Shown: positions 40,581 through 48,454 of the stretch, one piece after another
Numbering within the stretch: position 1 is the first letter of the stretch
Layout of the letters: each line of letters opens with the position of its first letter
From: an uncultured Oscillospiraceae bacterium
GTDB taxonomy: Bacteria; Bacillota; Clostridia; Oscillospirales; Ruminococcaceae
Assembly: GCA_934448295.1 (NCBI GenBank)
Contig: CAKSEY010000005.1
Span: 1 to 64,000 of the forward strand
Length of the DNA stretch: 64,000 bases
Direction of reading: 5' to 3'
The notes under the pieces: model-generated
What the model was told of the DNA's origin: nothing
The model's input: only the letters and a program-made list of their open reading frames with translations
Database searches by the model: none
Position numbers and translations under genes: made by a program

Positions 40581-41324
40581 TTACTTTCTTAACTTACCGA
40601 CTGCCGCCGCTGCGTCCCCGCGCGCACGGTAGTTCTTCACCGCCCTGCCCGCCAGCCATAGAAGGAACGCCAGCGCCGCGATCACCGTCAGCTTCGCTGT
40701 GAAGCTGCACTCCGCGCGGGTCTCCTCGCTCAGGAAATCGCAGGTTATATAATAGTCCGGCTTTTTCAGCGTGAAGTTCCCGTCAAGGAACGCCAGCGCC
40801 GAACCCGCCGCTATGTTCACTTCGCCGAATCTTATCGCCGCCTTTGCCGCGTCCTCGCCGCCGACCACGATATACAGCCTGAAATCGTATATCCTTGTAG
40901 CCTTGAGCACCCGCTTCAGCGGCTTGCTGAGGCTGTCCCACACCAGCTTTACCAGCGCGCGGATATCCTTTAATGTCAGCTTATCTGCGGAATTCTTCGT
41001 GGAGCCTTTCTGCTTCTTCGGTTTCTTTTCCGGGGAGCTTTGGGGTTTCGGGGCGCTTTTTTGCCCTGCGCCGCCTGTCCCGCCGTCCGGAGTCTCCCCG
41101 GACAGCTTTTCCTCGTCCGCCGCCGCAGACTTCACGTCCTTTTCGGCTTTTCTGTCCCGGCGCTTCATCTTCTTGGTTTTGGCAGGGATCTGCACCAGGT
41201 CGACAAAGAGCCAGTTTATTTTAAGCCGCAGCTCGCCTGAATATTCAAACCGCACCGTGACCGAGGTCATCAGCAGAATAAGTATGACCGCGACTATCGC
41301 CCCGGCTATTATCCAGCCAGACAC
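40581..41324 (-). CDS. DUF2953 membrane protein (YtfI-like)
   Basis: 247 residues. A membrane helix at 4-22 is followed by TVRFEYSGELRLKINWLF, the usual DUF2953 opening. A long Lys/Pro/Ser/Gly-rich linker (about 50-115) is longer than common. The DUF2953 core (RIYDFRLYIVVGGEDAAKAAIRFG) follows, with a C-terminal helix near 215-230. The function of the family is unknown, but it is almost always beside gerW/ytfJ, suggesting a shared sporulation role (inference). Located between scpB and gerW in one operon. Confidence 0.85.
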   Translation of the reverse strand: MSGWIIAGAIVAVILILLMTSVTVRFEYSGELRLKINWLFVDLVQIPAKTKKMKRRDRKAEKDVKSAAADEEKLSGETPDGGTGGAGQKSAPKPQSSPEKKPKKQKGSTKNSADKLTLKDIRALVKLVWDSLSKPLKRVLKATRIYDFRLYIVVGGEDAAKAAIRFGEVNIAAGSALAFLDGNFTLKKPDYYITCDFLSEETRAECSFTAKLTVIAALAFLLWLAGRAVKNYRARGDAAAAVGKLRK

Positions 41325-41340
41325 AGCCTCACCTCCGCCG

Positions 41341-41904
41341 TCAGTCCCCGCTGAGATTCATCTCGTCAAGTTCCTCAAAATCCATCTGGTCAGTGCTGTC
41401 CGGTATCGCGGGGAGCCCGCCGATATCGGTCATTCCGAAGCACCGCAGGAAATTATCCGTAGTCTTGTAGGCTATCGGGCGTCCCGGCAGGTCAAGTCTG
41501 CCGTATTCCTCCAGCAGATCGCGCTCCACCAGGTTGTTCACAACGCTGGAGCTGTCGACCCCGCGCACCTGCTCCACAAAGCTCTTGGTGACCGGCTGAT
41601 TGTACGCCACCACCGCCAGCACCTCCATCGCCGCCTGCGACAGCGGGACCTGCCTGCGGTTCTCCAGCGCCGTTTTTATATAGGGCGCGAATTCCGGCTG
41701 GGTCATCATCTGATAGCTGTCCCCCAGGCGGTTTATCCTGAACGCGCTGCCGTTTTCAGCGTATCTGTCGTTGAGACGGTCTATCATCTTCAGCACCGTG
41801 CCCTTTTCTATACCGCAGGCGGCTGAGAGCTTGTCCGCGTCGATAGGTTCGCCGCAGGCAAACAGCACGGCTTCTATCGCCGCCATGCCTTCGCTGAATT
41901 TCAC
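41341..41904 (-). CDS. scpB: Segregation and condensation protein B
   Basis: 187 residues from GTG 41904, whose GTGA overlaps the scpA stop. Two winged helices: AIEAVLFACGEPIDADKLS at the start and LSQAAMEVLAVVAYNQPVTKSFVEQVRG in the middle, the ScpB signature, then RPIAYKTTDNFLRCFGM. With ScpA it forms the kleisin complex of the Smc condensin, which organises newly replicated origins. The acidic tail is normal. Confidence 0.95.
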   Translation of the reverse strand: MKFSEGMAAIEAVLFACGEPIDADKLSAACGIEKGTVLKMIDRLNDRYAENGSAFRINRLGDSYQMMTQPEFAPYIKTALENRRQVPLSQAAMEVLAVVAYNQPVTKSFVEQVRGVDSSSVVNNLVERDLLEEYGRLDLPGRPIAYKTTDNFLRCFGMTDIGGLPAIPDSTDQMDFEELDEMNLSGD

Positions 41905-42632
41905 TGCTCCGCCCCCTCCGTTTCCTTTGGAATATCGTCAGCCCGCGTCCTGAGCCGTACGCTTGCGCCGTCCTCGGAGATGAAAATGCGCCCCTCCTTG
42001 GAAAGCTCCAGTATGGCAAGAAATGTCGCCACTGTGCGCGACCTCGGCTGACCCTTATACAGCTCGTCCATCTTCACCGTGCCGTTTCTGCGCAGGCTTT
42101 TCAGCACCGCAACTATCCCGGTGAACACCGTGACGTAGCTCTTCGCCACTATCGGCTTTATCGACCTCGGGCGGTAGCTCGCCTTACGGCGCACGCGCTC
42201 GTTCAACGCGCTGTAAGCCATCATGAGTTCCTCGGGCTGGTGGCTCTTGTGGTAAGCCCTGTCGAATTCTATCTCCATCGGCTCCCTGACGAACACCACG
42301 TCGCCCAGGTAGCGCTTTTTCAGCCGCTCCGCCATGGTCTTGCAGAGGGCGTATTCTATCAGCGCGCCCTGGAGCTCGCGCTTCATCTGCTCGGCTTCCT
42401 CCCTGGGCAGGAGCGCCGCAGATTTTATCATGATGAGCCGCGCCGCCATTTCAAGGAAGTCCGAGGTTATCTCGAGGTCAGCCTCGGACATTCTGTCAAG
42501 ATAAAGCATGAACTGGTCGAGCAGTACGCTTATCTCAATGTCCTGAATGTTCAGCTTGTGCTTCTGGATAAGCGAGAGCATAAGCTCCAGCGGACCCTCG
42601 AAGATCTCCAGCTTGAAGTTTAGTTCTTCCAT
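41901..42632 (-). CDS. scpA: Segregation and condensation protein A (kleisin)
   Basis: 243 residues. N-terminal Smc-binding helix region FKLEIFEGPLELMLSLIQKHKLNIQDIEI, then SDFLEMAARLIMIKSAALLP, classic ScpA; the C-terminal winged helix (TVATFLAILELSKEGRIFI) binds the other Smc head. ATG overlaps the stop of the upstream membrane gene (TGATG) and its stop overlaps scpB. Smc itself is not in the window. Confidence 0.95.
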   Translation of the reverse strand: MEELNFKLEIFEGPLELMLSLIQKHKLNIQDIEISVLLDQFMLYLDRMSEADLEITSDFLEMAARLIMIKSAALLPREEAEQMKRELQGALIEYALCKTMAERLKKRYLGDVVFVREPMEIEFDRAYHKSHQPEELMMAYSALNERVRRKASYRPRSIKPIVAKSYVTVFTGIVAVLKSLRRNGTVKMDELYKGQPRSRTVATFLAILELSKEGRIFISEDGASVRLRTRADDIPKETEGAEQ

Positions 42633-43345
42633 CAGATAACGGTCGGAATAAAGAACGAAGCCTTTTCAAGCAGCCAGATTATACCGTTGGTGGCGGCGCC
42701 GAGCGGAACGTCCAGCACGCCGAATATAAGAAGCGCGAAGAACACCCAGTAGATTATCTGCTGATTCTTCTGCATGAAATAGACCGCCTTTCCCGGCAGG
42801 AAGCAGGCGAGCACGTTGAATCCGTCAAACGGAGGTATAGGCACAAGGTTGAACACCGCCAGAAATACGCTTATCTGGATAGTGTAAAGCAGACCAAGAC
42901 TGATGTACACGGCGGTCATATTGTCCGCGCCCGCGCTCAGCATGACTATCTTATATATAATAGTAAGAACATAGGCAAGCAGGATATTCGCGACCGGCCC
43001 CGCCAGGGAGACCAGCACGACAGCCTTTTTCTGCGAGACCTTAGTGCACCTGCGGATATCTATCGGCATGGGCTTAGTCCAGCCGATACGGCAGACCAGC
43101 ATTGCCAGCGCGCCGATGAGGTCAAGGTGGGCTATCGGGTTCAGCGTGAGCATTCCGGAGCGCTCCGGGGTATCGTCGCCGAGGAGCTTCGCCACCAGTC
43201 CGCGCCCGCAGTTCCTCAGCGGGAATATAACAAGCAGTATAATAAGCACGGAAAATAACGAAAGAACAACCTCTATGATGTCCCAGTTTGTACGGTTGCT
43301 CTTGAAAATAAGCTGAATTATCTCGATCAAAGGTCCCTTGAACAC
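42632..43345 (-). CDS. Site-2-protease-like membrane protein lacking the HExxH motif
   Basis: 237 residues from GTG 43345 (AAAGGAG upstream); an in-frame ATG at 43405 lies before the likely transcription start. It shows the M50B layout that usually precedes scpA in Clostridia: RGLVAKLLGDDTPERSGMLTLNP matches the family segment HGxVAxxLGDxTAxxxGRLTLNP, and NLVPIPPFDG preserves the second motif. The zinc-binding HECAHG, however, reads RNCGRG, so the His-Glu-His catalytic residues are gone. Likely a pseudoprotease. Five or so membrane helices. Confidence 0.82.
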   Translation of the reverse strand: MFKGPLIEIIQLIFKSNRTNWDIIEVVLSLFSVLIILLVIFPLRNCGRGLVAKLLGDDTPERSGMLTLNPIAHLDLIGALAMLVCRIGWTKPMPIDIRRCTKVSQKKAVVLVSLAGPVANILLAYVLTIIYKIVMLSAGADNMTAVYISLGLLYTIQISVFLAVFNLVPIPPFDGFNVLACFLPGKAVYFMQKNQQIIYWVFFALLIFGVLDVPLGAATNGIIWLLEKASFFIPTVI

Positions 43346-43393
43346 TTGCTTTTCTCCTTTATTGTCAGTGATCCATATGAATATACATTTTAT

Positions 43394-43422
43394 ATTATAC
43401 CGCAAACCGGGACTTTTTTCAA
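43394..43422 (-). promoter_or_regulatory. Promoter of the site-2-protease-like/scpA/scpB operon
   Basis: Minus strand: TTGAAA (43417-43422), 17-bp spacer, TATAAT (43394-43399). Start of transcription near 43387 fixes GTG 43345 as the first usable start. Confidence 0.85.
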
Positions 43423-43483
43423 GTAGCCGGGCGAAAATAATTGCGCATTTCTGCGAAAGTCCACGAAAACCCGCACAAATGCG

Positions 43484-43508
43484 AAAAAGCCCCCGGGATC
43501 CCGGGAGC
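43484..43508 (-). terminator. Terminator of the 113-aa lipoprotein gene
   Basis: GCCCCCGGG/CCCGGGAGC stem (43489-43508) with a tight loop, then TTTTT on the minus strand. Confidence 0.75.
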
Positions 43509-43515
43509 CTGCGAT

Positions 43516-43857
43516 TCAGCTTTTAGTAAAGGTATACTTCACATCTGTGCCGTTGGAAGCCTTGACGGTGTAGTACGCAGTGCCGTCCTCGCTGTAATAG
43601 AGGGTTATCAGCACTTTTCCGTCCGTGCCGCGAACGTTTATCCCGTCGGAATTTCGCTCGTACTTCAGCGGCTCGCCGGTCACCCCACCGGAGGACTGCG
43701 TGAAGCTCTCGTCCGTTATCGTGATGGTTATTGGCTCTCCGCCGTCGGGAGTGCAGCTCCATGTTCCTATGAGCTTCTCCATATCTATCGAGCGGCTGCA
43801 CGCGGTGCACATCAGCGTTACCGCCGCCAGCATAATTGCAGTGATGATCTTTTTCAT
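43516..43857 (-). CDS. Small lipoprotein with a lipocalin-like domain
   Basis: 113 residues from ATG 43857 (GGAGAT upstream). Signal peptide with lipobox CTAC (Cys20). The mature part begins MEKLIGTWSCTPDGGEPITITITDE and is all beta: about eight short strands ending YYTVKASNGTDVKYTF. The GTW opening and strand spacing resemble lipocalin-like/DUF4923-type domains, and match the repeats in the two lipoproteins upstream. Transcribed from its own promoter. Extracytoplasmic role unknown. Confidence 0.75.
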   Translation of the reverse strand: MKKIITAIMLAAVTLMCTACSRSIDMEKLIGTWSCTPDGGEPITITITDESFTQSSGGVTGEPLKYERNSDGINVRGTDGKVLITLYYSEDGTAYYTVKASNGTDVKYTFTKS

Positions 43858-43890
43858 GCGATATCTCCTATCCATTAGTGTCCGGAGAAT

Positions 43891-43919
43891 ATTGTACCAC
43901 ATTTGAGCACGGTTGTCAA
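43891..43919 (-). promoter_or_regulatory. Promoter of the 113-aa lipoprotein gene
   Basis: Minus strand: consensus TTGACA (43914-43919), 17-bp spacer, TACAAT (43891-43896). Confidence 0.85.
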
Positions 43920-43923
43920 CAGA

Positions 43924-43959
43924 AATAAAACGACCCGGACAAATCACCTGCCCGGGTCG
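43924..43959 (-). terminator. Terminator of the 214-aa lipoprotein gene
   Basis: CGACCCGG (43931-43938) pairs with CCGGGTCG (43952-43959); the minus strand continues TTTTATTTC. Confidence 0.8.
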
Positions 43960-43979
43960 GTTATGCAATTCAGCAGGAA

Positions 43980-44624
43980 TTACTCAGCAGCCTCAGCGGT
44001 TGCAGAAGCCTGTGCGGTTGCAGCGGTCTCCTCGTCAGCGTTCACGAATACGAACTTGAGGATATTTCCATCTGCGTCGGAAGCCGCATAGTACAGACCG
44101 TTAGTGTCAGCGTCGTATACTACGTTGAGAATAGCGCCCTCGCCGAAGTCAACTGCGATACCGTTGTCGGAAACGGTATATGCAAATGTGGACTCAGCGC
44201 CGGAGGTAGCGGTGGTGTAGCCGTTCTCGTCAATAGCGATGTACACCAGGCAATCCTCTGCGGCAGCGCCGATGGAATCAGCATAGTCTGCAACGCTGAG
44301 GGTCTCAGTACCGTTATTTATGCCTGCAAGAATCCAATTGCCGTACATTGCTGTAACGTCAAATGCGGAAGCCTCAGCGGTAGCTACAGCCTCAGCGGTG
44401 GGAGCTGTCGCTGCATCCTCAGCGGTGGGAGCCTTGGATTCGGTCTGAGCAGTGGAGTCGGTCTGAGCAGTGGTGGAAGCTGCCTCTGCGTTGGAAGCGG
44501 TGCTCTCTGCTGCGGAGCTGCTGTCAGCCGCGCTGGAAGAAGATGTGTTGTTATTGCTGCAGCCTGCGAAAGACAGAACTGCTGCGGCAGCAACTACTGC
44601 TGCAAGAATCTTTGTGATTTTCAT
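43980..44624 (-). CDS. Lipoprotein with low-complexity linker and one lipocalin-like domain
   Basis: 214 residues from ATG 44624 (AGGAG upstream). Lipobox FAGC with Cys22, then about 75 residues of Ser/Thr/Ala/Gln-rich linker (TTAQTDSTAQTESKAPTAED), then one beta domain: MYGNWILAGINNGTETLSVADYAD, FAYTVSDNGIAVDFG, and a terminal FVFVNAD strand. The domain aligns by eye with the three repeats of the next lipoprotein (GTW/GNW, VNG/NNG, YAD, Y.ITD.G.EI). A short Thr/Ala tail ends it. Single-gene unit with a consensus promoter, so probably abundant. Function unknown. Confidence 0.75.
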   Translation of the reverse strand: MKITKILAAVVAAAAVLSFAGCSNNNTSSSSAADSSSAAESTASNAEAASTTAQTDSTAQTESKAPTAEDAATAPTAEAVATAEASAFDVTAMYGNWILAGINNGTETLSVADYADSIGAAAEDCLVYIAIDENGYTTATSGAESTFAYTVSDNGIAVDFGEGAILNVVYDADTNGLYYAASDADGNILKFVFVNADEETAATAQASATAEAAE

Positions 44625-44691
44625 AGCTTGTGTTTCTCCTTGAATACGTTTCTTTCTGTAAGTATTTGCCATATATCTTTATGACATAGCG

Positions 44692-44720
44692 ATTATATCA
44701 CAAGCGCATTAGTTTGTCAA
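44692..44720 (-). promoter_or_regulatory. Consensus promoter of the 214-aa lipoprotein gene
   Basis: Minus strand: TTGACA (44715-44720), 17-bp spacer, TATAAT (44692-44697): a perfect sigma-A match, the strongest promoter in the window. Confidence 0.92.
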
Positions 44721-44819
44721 CAAGACTAAAACATCTTTGGATATTATACCAAAAGTTTTATACCTCTATAAAAAACAATGTACAGAATGACGCATTTATG
44801 AAGCACAACTGTAATCGTT

Positions 44820-46055
44820 TTACTGAGCGTCAGGTCTGGGGTTATTCCCGCGCGCCAGCACGCCCGTTATGCCGTCCCTGGTAAATGTGAGCGTATCCGC
44901 CGCCGGGTCGTATACAAAGAAGTCCCTGGTTCCGTCATTATTGAAGATCTCCACTCCATCTTCGGTCACGAGGCAGGCAAACGTGCCATTAAGCGTATCT
45001 CCGGAGTACACCCCGACCTCCTGCTCAGCAAATCTGAAGATATACTCTTCGGTCATGCCGTTCTCGTCGGCATAATCCCAGTAGTCCTTGCCGCCGACCG
45101 TTTTCATGCTCCATGTGCCGTATATCCAGTCCGATTCAGGTCTGGGATTCTCCCCGCGCGCCAGCACGCCCGTTATGCCGTCCTCGGTAAATGTGAGCGT
45201 ATCCGCCGCCGGGTCGTATACACAGCTTGACCTGGTACCGCCGTCGATGAAGATCTCCGCGCCCTTGTCGGTTATGCGGTAGGCATATGTGCCGATCAGA
45301 TCCTCTCCGGTGTATACATCGACATTCTGTGCGGTGAATTTGAGGATATACTCTTTGCTGATGTCATTTGCGCTGGCATATTCCCAGAAATCCTCACCGT
45401 TGACCGTTACCATGCTCCATGTGCCGTATATCCAGTCGGCGATATAATCCACCTGCGGCTCGGTCTGCCGGGGATTCCCGCCGCGCTTTAAGACCATCGT
45501 CTGCCCGCTTTCCTCTGCGTAAAGCATGTCCATGGTCTGGTCGTAGGACAGAGTCTCCCACACATAACCATTGTCCTTATAAATCTCCGCGCCCTCGTCC
45601 GTTATCGCATAGGTCATGGTATCCGTAAGCCCGGCGCTGCCGGACACGACCTGGCAGCCGTCCTTATCGAAAACAAGCTGATACTCGCCCTCAAGACCGT
45701 TTTCGTCAGCGTAGCTCCAGTAATCTGCGCCGTTAACGCTGACTACGCTCCACGTTCCGTATATCCAGTCTGCAATATAACTTTCAGTATTCTCTGGCTG
45801 AGAAGCTGTTTCGGCGGGAACCGCGTTTTCCGGGGCTGCAGTCTGTTCCGGCGCCGTGGTCTGCTCCAGAGCCGTGGTCTGCTCCGGCGCTTCGTCTGAA
45901 TGTTCATCAGCGGGAGCCTGCGCTGTCGGCTCTGCGGAAGTTGTTGCTTCTGCGGTAGGCTCCGGCTTGGAGCCGCTGCTTTGCTCCTGCGCGGAGCAGC
46001 CAGTCAGTATTGCCGCAGAAAGCAGCACGGCTGTGATGGATATGTATTTCTTCAT
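44820..46055 (-). CDS. Lipoprotein with three tandem lipocalin-like repeats
   Basis: 411 residues from ATG 46055 (GGAGGTAA upstream). Lipobox LTGC (Cys20), then a Glu/Thr/Pro/Ala-rich linker (21-93) containing EQTTAPEQT repeats. Three repeats follow at about 94-198, 204-306 and 308-411, each starting DWIYGTWS and running VNGxDYWxYAxENG, Y.ITD.GAEI, ending LARGxNPRP. Repeats 2 and 3 are nearly identical at the DNA level near their ends, showing recent duplication. Anchored outside the membrane; the repeats may be binding modules (inference). No enzyme motif. Confidence 0.78.
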   Translation of the reverse strand: MKKYISITAVLLSAAILTGCSAQEQSSGSKPEPTAEATTSAEPTAQAPADEHSDEAPEQTTALEQTTAPEQTAAPENAVPAETASQPENTESYIADWIYGTWSVVSVNGADYWSYADENGLEGEYQLVFDKDGCQVVSGSAGLTDTMTYAITDEGAEIYKDNGYVWETLSYDQTMDMLYAEESGQTMVLKRGGNPRQTEPQVDYIADWIYGTWSMVTVNGEDFWEYASANDISKEYILKFTAQNVDVYTGEDLIGTYAYRITDKGAEIFIDGGTRSSCVYDPAADTLTFTEDGITGVLARGENPRPESDWIYGTWSMKTVGGKDYWDYADENGMTEEYIFRFAEQEVGVYSGDTLNGTFACLVTEDGVEIFNNDGTRDFFVYDPAADTLTFTRDGITGVLARGNNPRPDAQ

Positions 46056-46085
46056 ATAATTACCTCCGTCAAATTGTGTGATTAC

Positions 46086-46114
46086 ATTGTAGCATATTTT
46101 CCGGATTTCTGCAA
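46086..46114 (-). promoter_or_regulatory. Promoter of the triple-repeat lipoprotein gene
   Basis: Minus strand: TTGCAG (46109-46114), 17-bp spacer, TACAAT (46086-46091). Confidence 0.75.
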
Positions 46115-46199
46115 GTGCGGGAGAAATTTTCATGAATCACCCCCGCTTTTCCGGGAATAATAACCGCAAAGGATCCCATTTCAGAAAGGAAAGATTCAC

Positions 46200-47762
46200 A
46201 TGAAGGATATGTTTTGCTTCCAGTGCCAGCAGACCGCTCACAACACCGGCTGCGAGGGAAAGGCGGGTGTCTGCGGAAAGAAAGCGGACACCGCGAACTA
46301 CCAGGACGAGATAATCAGCGCGCTGATAGGCCTCGCCCGCGCCGCCAGGAACGGCAGAACCACCGAGACCACCGACGCGCTGGTTGAAAAGGCGCTTTTC
46401 ACCACGATAACCAACGTAAATTTCAACAATTCAACGGTGAAAGCCGTTAAAACCGAGGTCGAAAAGGAAAAGGGGCGCATTTCCGCCGAGAAATTCGAGG
46501 ACTACCCCATGGAGAACATCTGGGACGGCAACGCGGATATCCGGTCGCTGAAATCCCTGATACTCTTCGGGCTTAAGGGAATGGCGGCTTATGCCTACCA
46601 CGCGCGTATTCTCGGCAAGACCTGCCGGGAGGTCAGCGAGTTCTTCTACGAGGGTCTGTACCATCTCGGCGAGGACGAGCCGCAGGACGTGCTGCTGCCG
46701 CTGGTGCTGAAAACAGGCGCCGTGAACCTCAAATGCATGGAGCTTCTCGACAAGGCGAACACAGAAGCCTACGGAGATCCCGTGCCGACAGTGGTGCCGC
46801 TCACCATTGAAAAGGGGCCGTTCATCGTGGTGAGCGGGCACGACCTGCACGACATGAAGCTCCTGCTGGAGCAGACGGACGGCAAGGGCGTGAACATCTA
46901 CACCCACAGCGAAATGCTCCCGGCGCACGGCTACCCGGAGCTGAAAAAGCACCCTCAGCTAAAGGGCAATTTCGGCACCGGCTGGCAGAATCAGCAGTCG
47001 GAATTCCACAACATTCCCGCGCCGATACTGTTCACGACAAACTGCCTTATGCCGCTGCGTGAGAGCTACGCTGACCGCGTGTTCACCACCTCTGTGGTGT
47101 CCTATCCGGAGGTAGTCCACATCGGCGAGGACAAGGACTTCACCCCCGTGATAAAGAAAGCCATCGAATGCGGCGGCTACGACGAGCCAAAGGAAATGAC
47201 CGGCATGAACGGCGGACATCAGGTGACCACCGGATTCGCGCACAACGCTGTTCTTTCTCACGCGGAGAAGCTCATCGGGCTTATAAAGGCGGGTAAGATC
47301 CGGCACATCTTCCTTATCGGCGGCTGCGACGGGGCCTCGCCCAGCCGCAGCTACTATTCGGATTTCGCGCGGCTCACTCCCCCGGACACGCTGATACTGA
47401 CCCTCGCCTGCGGAAAATACCGCCTGAATGATATGGATCTTGGCGAGATAGACGGAATCCCGCGTATACTGGACATGGGGCAGTGCAACGACGCTTACAG
47501 CGCGATAAGGGTCGCCGCTTCGCTTGCGGAGGCTTTCGGCTGCGAGGTAAACGACCTGCCGCTGACCCTGGTGCTCTCGTGGTATGAGCAGAAGGCGGTG
47601 TGTATTCTGCTGTCGCTTCTCTACCTCGGGATAAAGGACATCATTCTCGGGCCGACCGTGCCTGCTTTCGTCTCCCCGGCTGTGCTGGATGTGCTCCAGA
47701 AAGAATTCGCGCTCAAAGCCGCGACGACCCCGGAATCCGATCTGCGCATGATACTCGGGTAA
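46200..47762 (+). CDS. hcp: Hybrid cluster protein (hydroxylamine reductase/NO reductase)
   Basis: 520 residues. N-terminal Fe-S motif FCFQCQQTAHNTGC with Cys6, Cys9, Cys18 and Cys25. Hybrid-cluster ligands are visible: GHDLHD, FTTNCLMP, IGGCDGASPSR, and LACGKYRLNDMD with GQCNDAYSA near the end. The protein is known from anaerobes for reducing hydroxylamine and NO and for nitrosative-stress defence. RBS AAAGGAAAG precedes the ATG. Transcribed alone, divergent from the lipoprotein gene. No NsrR/Fnr-type site could be assigned in the short upstream gap. Confidence 0.97.
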   Translation: MKDMFCFQCQQTAHNTGCEGKAGVCGKKADTANYQDEIISALIGLARAARNGRTTETTDALVEKALFTTITNVNFNNSTVKAVKTEVEKEKGRISAEKFEDYPMENIWDGNADIRSLKSLILFGLKGMAAYAYHARILGKTCREVSEFFYEGLYHLGEDEPQDVLLPLVLKTGAVNLKCMELLDKANTEAYGDPVPTVVPLTIEKGPFIVVSGHDLHDMKLLLEQTDGKGVNIYTHSEMLPAHGYPELKKHPQLKGNFGTGWQNQQSEFHNIPAPILFTTNCLMPLRESYADRVFTTSVVSYPEVVHIGEDKDFTPVIKKAIECGGYDEPKEMTGMNGGHQVTTGFAHNAVLSHAEKLIGLIKAGKIRHIFLIGGCDGASPSRSYYSDFARLTPPDTLILTLACGKYRLNDMDLGEIDGIPRILDMGQCNDAYSAIRVAASLAEAFGCEVNDLPLTLVLSWYEQKAVCILLSLLYLGIKDIILGPTVPAFVSPAVLDVLQKEFALKAATTPESDLRMILG

Positions 47763-47781
47763 TTTGATCAAATAATTGTAA

Positions 47782-47809
47782 TACCCCCGGCAGGTGAATG
47801 CCGGGGGTA
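47782..47809. terminator. Terminator-like hairpin between convergent genes
   Basis: A perfect 11-bp stem: TACCCCCGGCA (47782-47792) with TGCCGGGGGTA (47799-47809). Flanking T tracts are weak on both strands, but the place between hcp and the phosphatase gene fits a bidirectional terminator. Confidence 0.7.
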
Positions 47810-47813
47810 ATCG

Positions 47814-48452
47814 TTATACATATTTAAGAACGTCATTCAGAGTTTCCGCAACGAAATCCGCCTTGTATTCCGCGAATTCCTCACGGCTGCCGAAGCCCAC
47901 GAGCACGGCTATGCACTTCATTCCAGCGTCGTGCGCGCCGACTATATCGTGCATTCTGTCGCCGACCATCACACATTCTGCCGGGGCGGCTCCGGTGCTC
48001 TCCAGGACGTACTTTATGACCGCAAGCTTGCTGTCGCGGCTTCCGTCCAGCTTTGCCGCGCCGATGAAGTCGAAGTACCCGTCAATGCCGAATTTCTCCA
48101 GTATACGCACGCTGAATTCCTCCGGCTTGGAGGTCGCAAGGCAGACGCGCTTGCCCCGGCTTTTCAGCGCCTTCAGGAACTCCACCGTGCCCGGGATAAG
48201 CTCGTTTTCAAACAGCCCGGTCTGCCCGTAGTACTCCCGGTAGAGCCGCACCGCCTCGCGGGCTTTCTCCTCCGGAAGCCCCCGCCGGGTGAACTCTACG
48301 ATAAGCGGCGGGCCTATGAAGCTCCGCAGCGTGGAGCGCTCCGGCACTTCCATGCCAAGCTTTTCGTAGGCGTACATAACGCCGTTGGTGATCCCCATGT
48401 AGGGGTTGGTGATAGTCCCGTCAAGGTCGAGTAAAACAGTGCTGAATCCCAT
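47814..48452 (-). CDS. HAD-family phosphatase (phosphoglycolate phosphatase/PpaX-like)
   Basis: 212 residues from ATG 48452 (AGAGGTAAG upstream), 2 bp after the nucleoside phosphorylase stop; a longer frame is rejected. HAD motif I LLDLDGTITNP with the nucleophile Asp, a helical cap, motif II LATSKP, motif III Lys, and motif IV VGDRMHDIVGAHDAG. The pattern is that of Gph/PpaX-type phosphatases. Coupling with uridine phosphorylase suggests dephosphorylation of nucleotides or sugar phosphates in nucleoside salvage (inference). Confidence 0.88.
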   Translation of the reverse strand: MGFSTVLLDLDGTITNPYMGITNGVMYAYEKLGMEVPERSTLRSFIGPPLIVEFTRRGLPEEKAREAVRLYREYYGQTGLFENELIPGTVEFLKALKSRGKRVCLATSKPEEFSVRILEKFGIDGYFDFIGAAKLDGSRDSKLAVIKYVLESTGAAPAECVMVGDRMHDIVGAHDAGMKCIAVLVGFGSREEFAEYKADFVAETLNDVLKYV

Positions 48453-48454
48453 GC

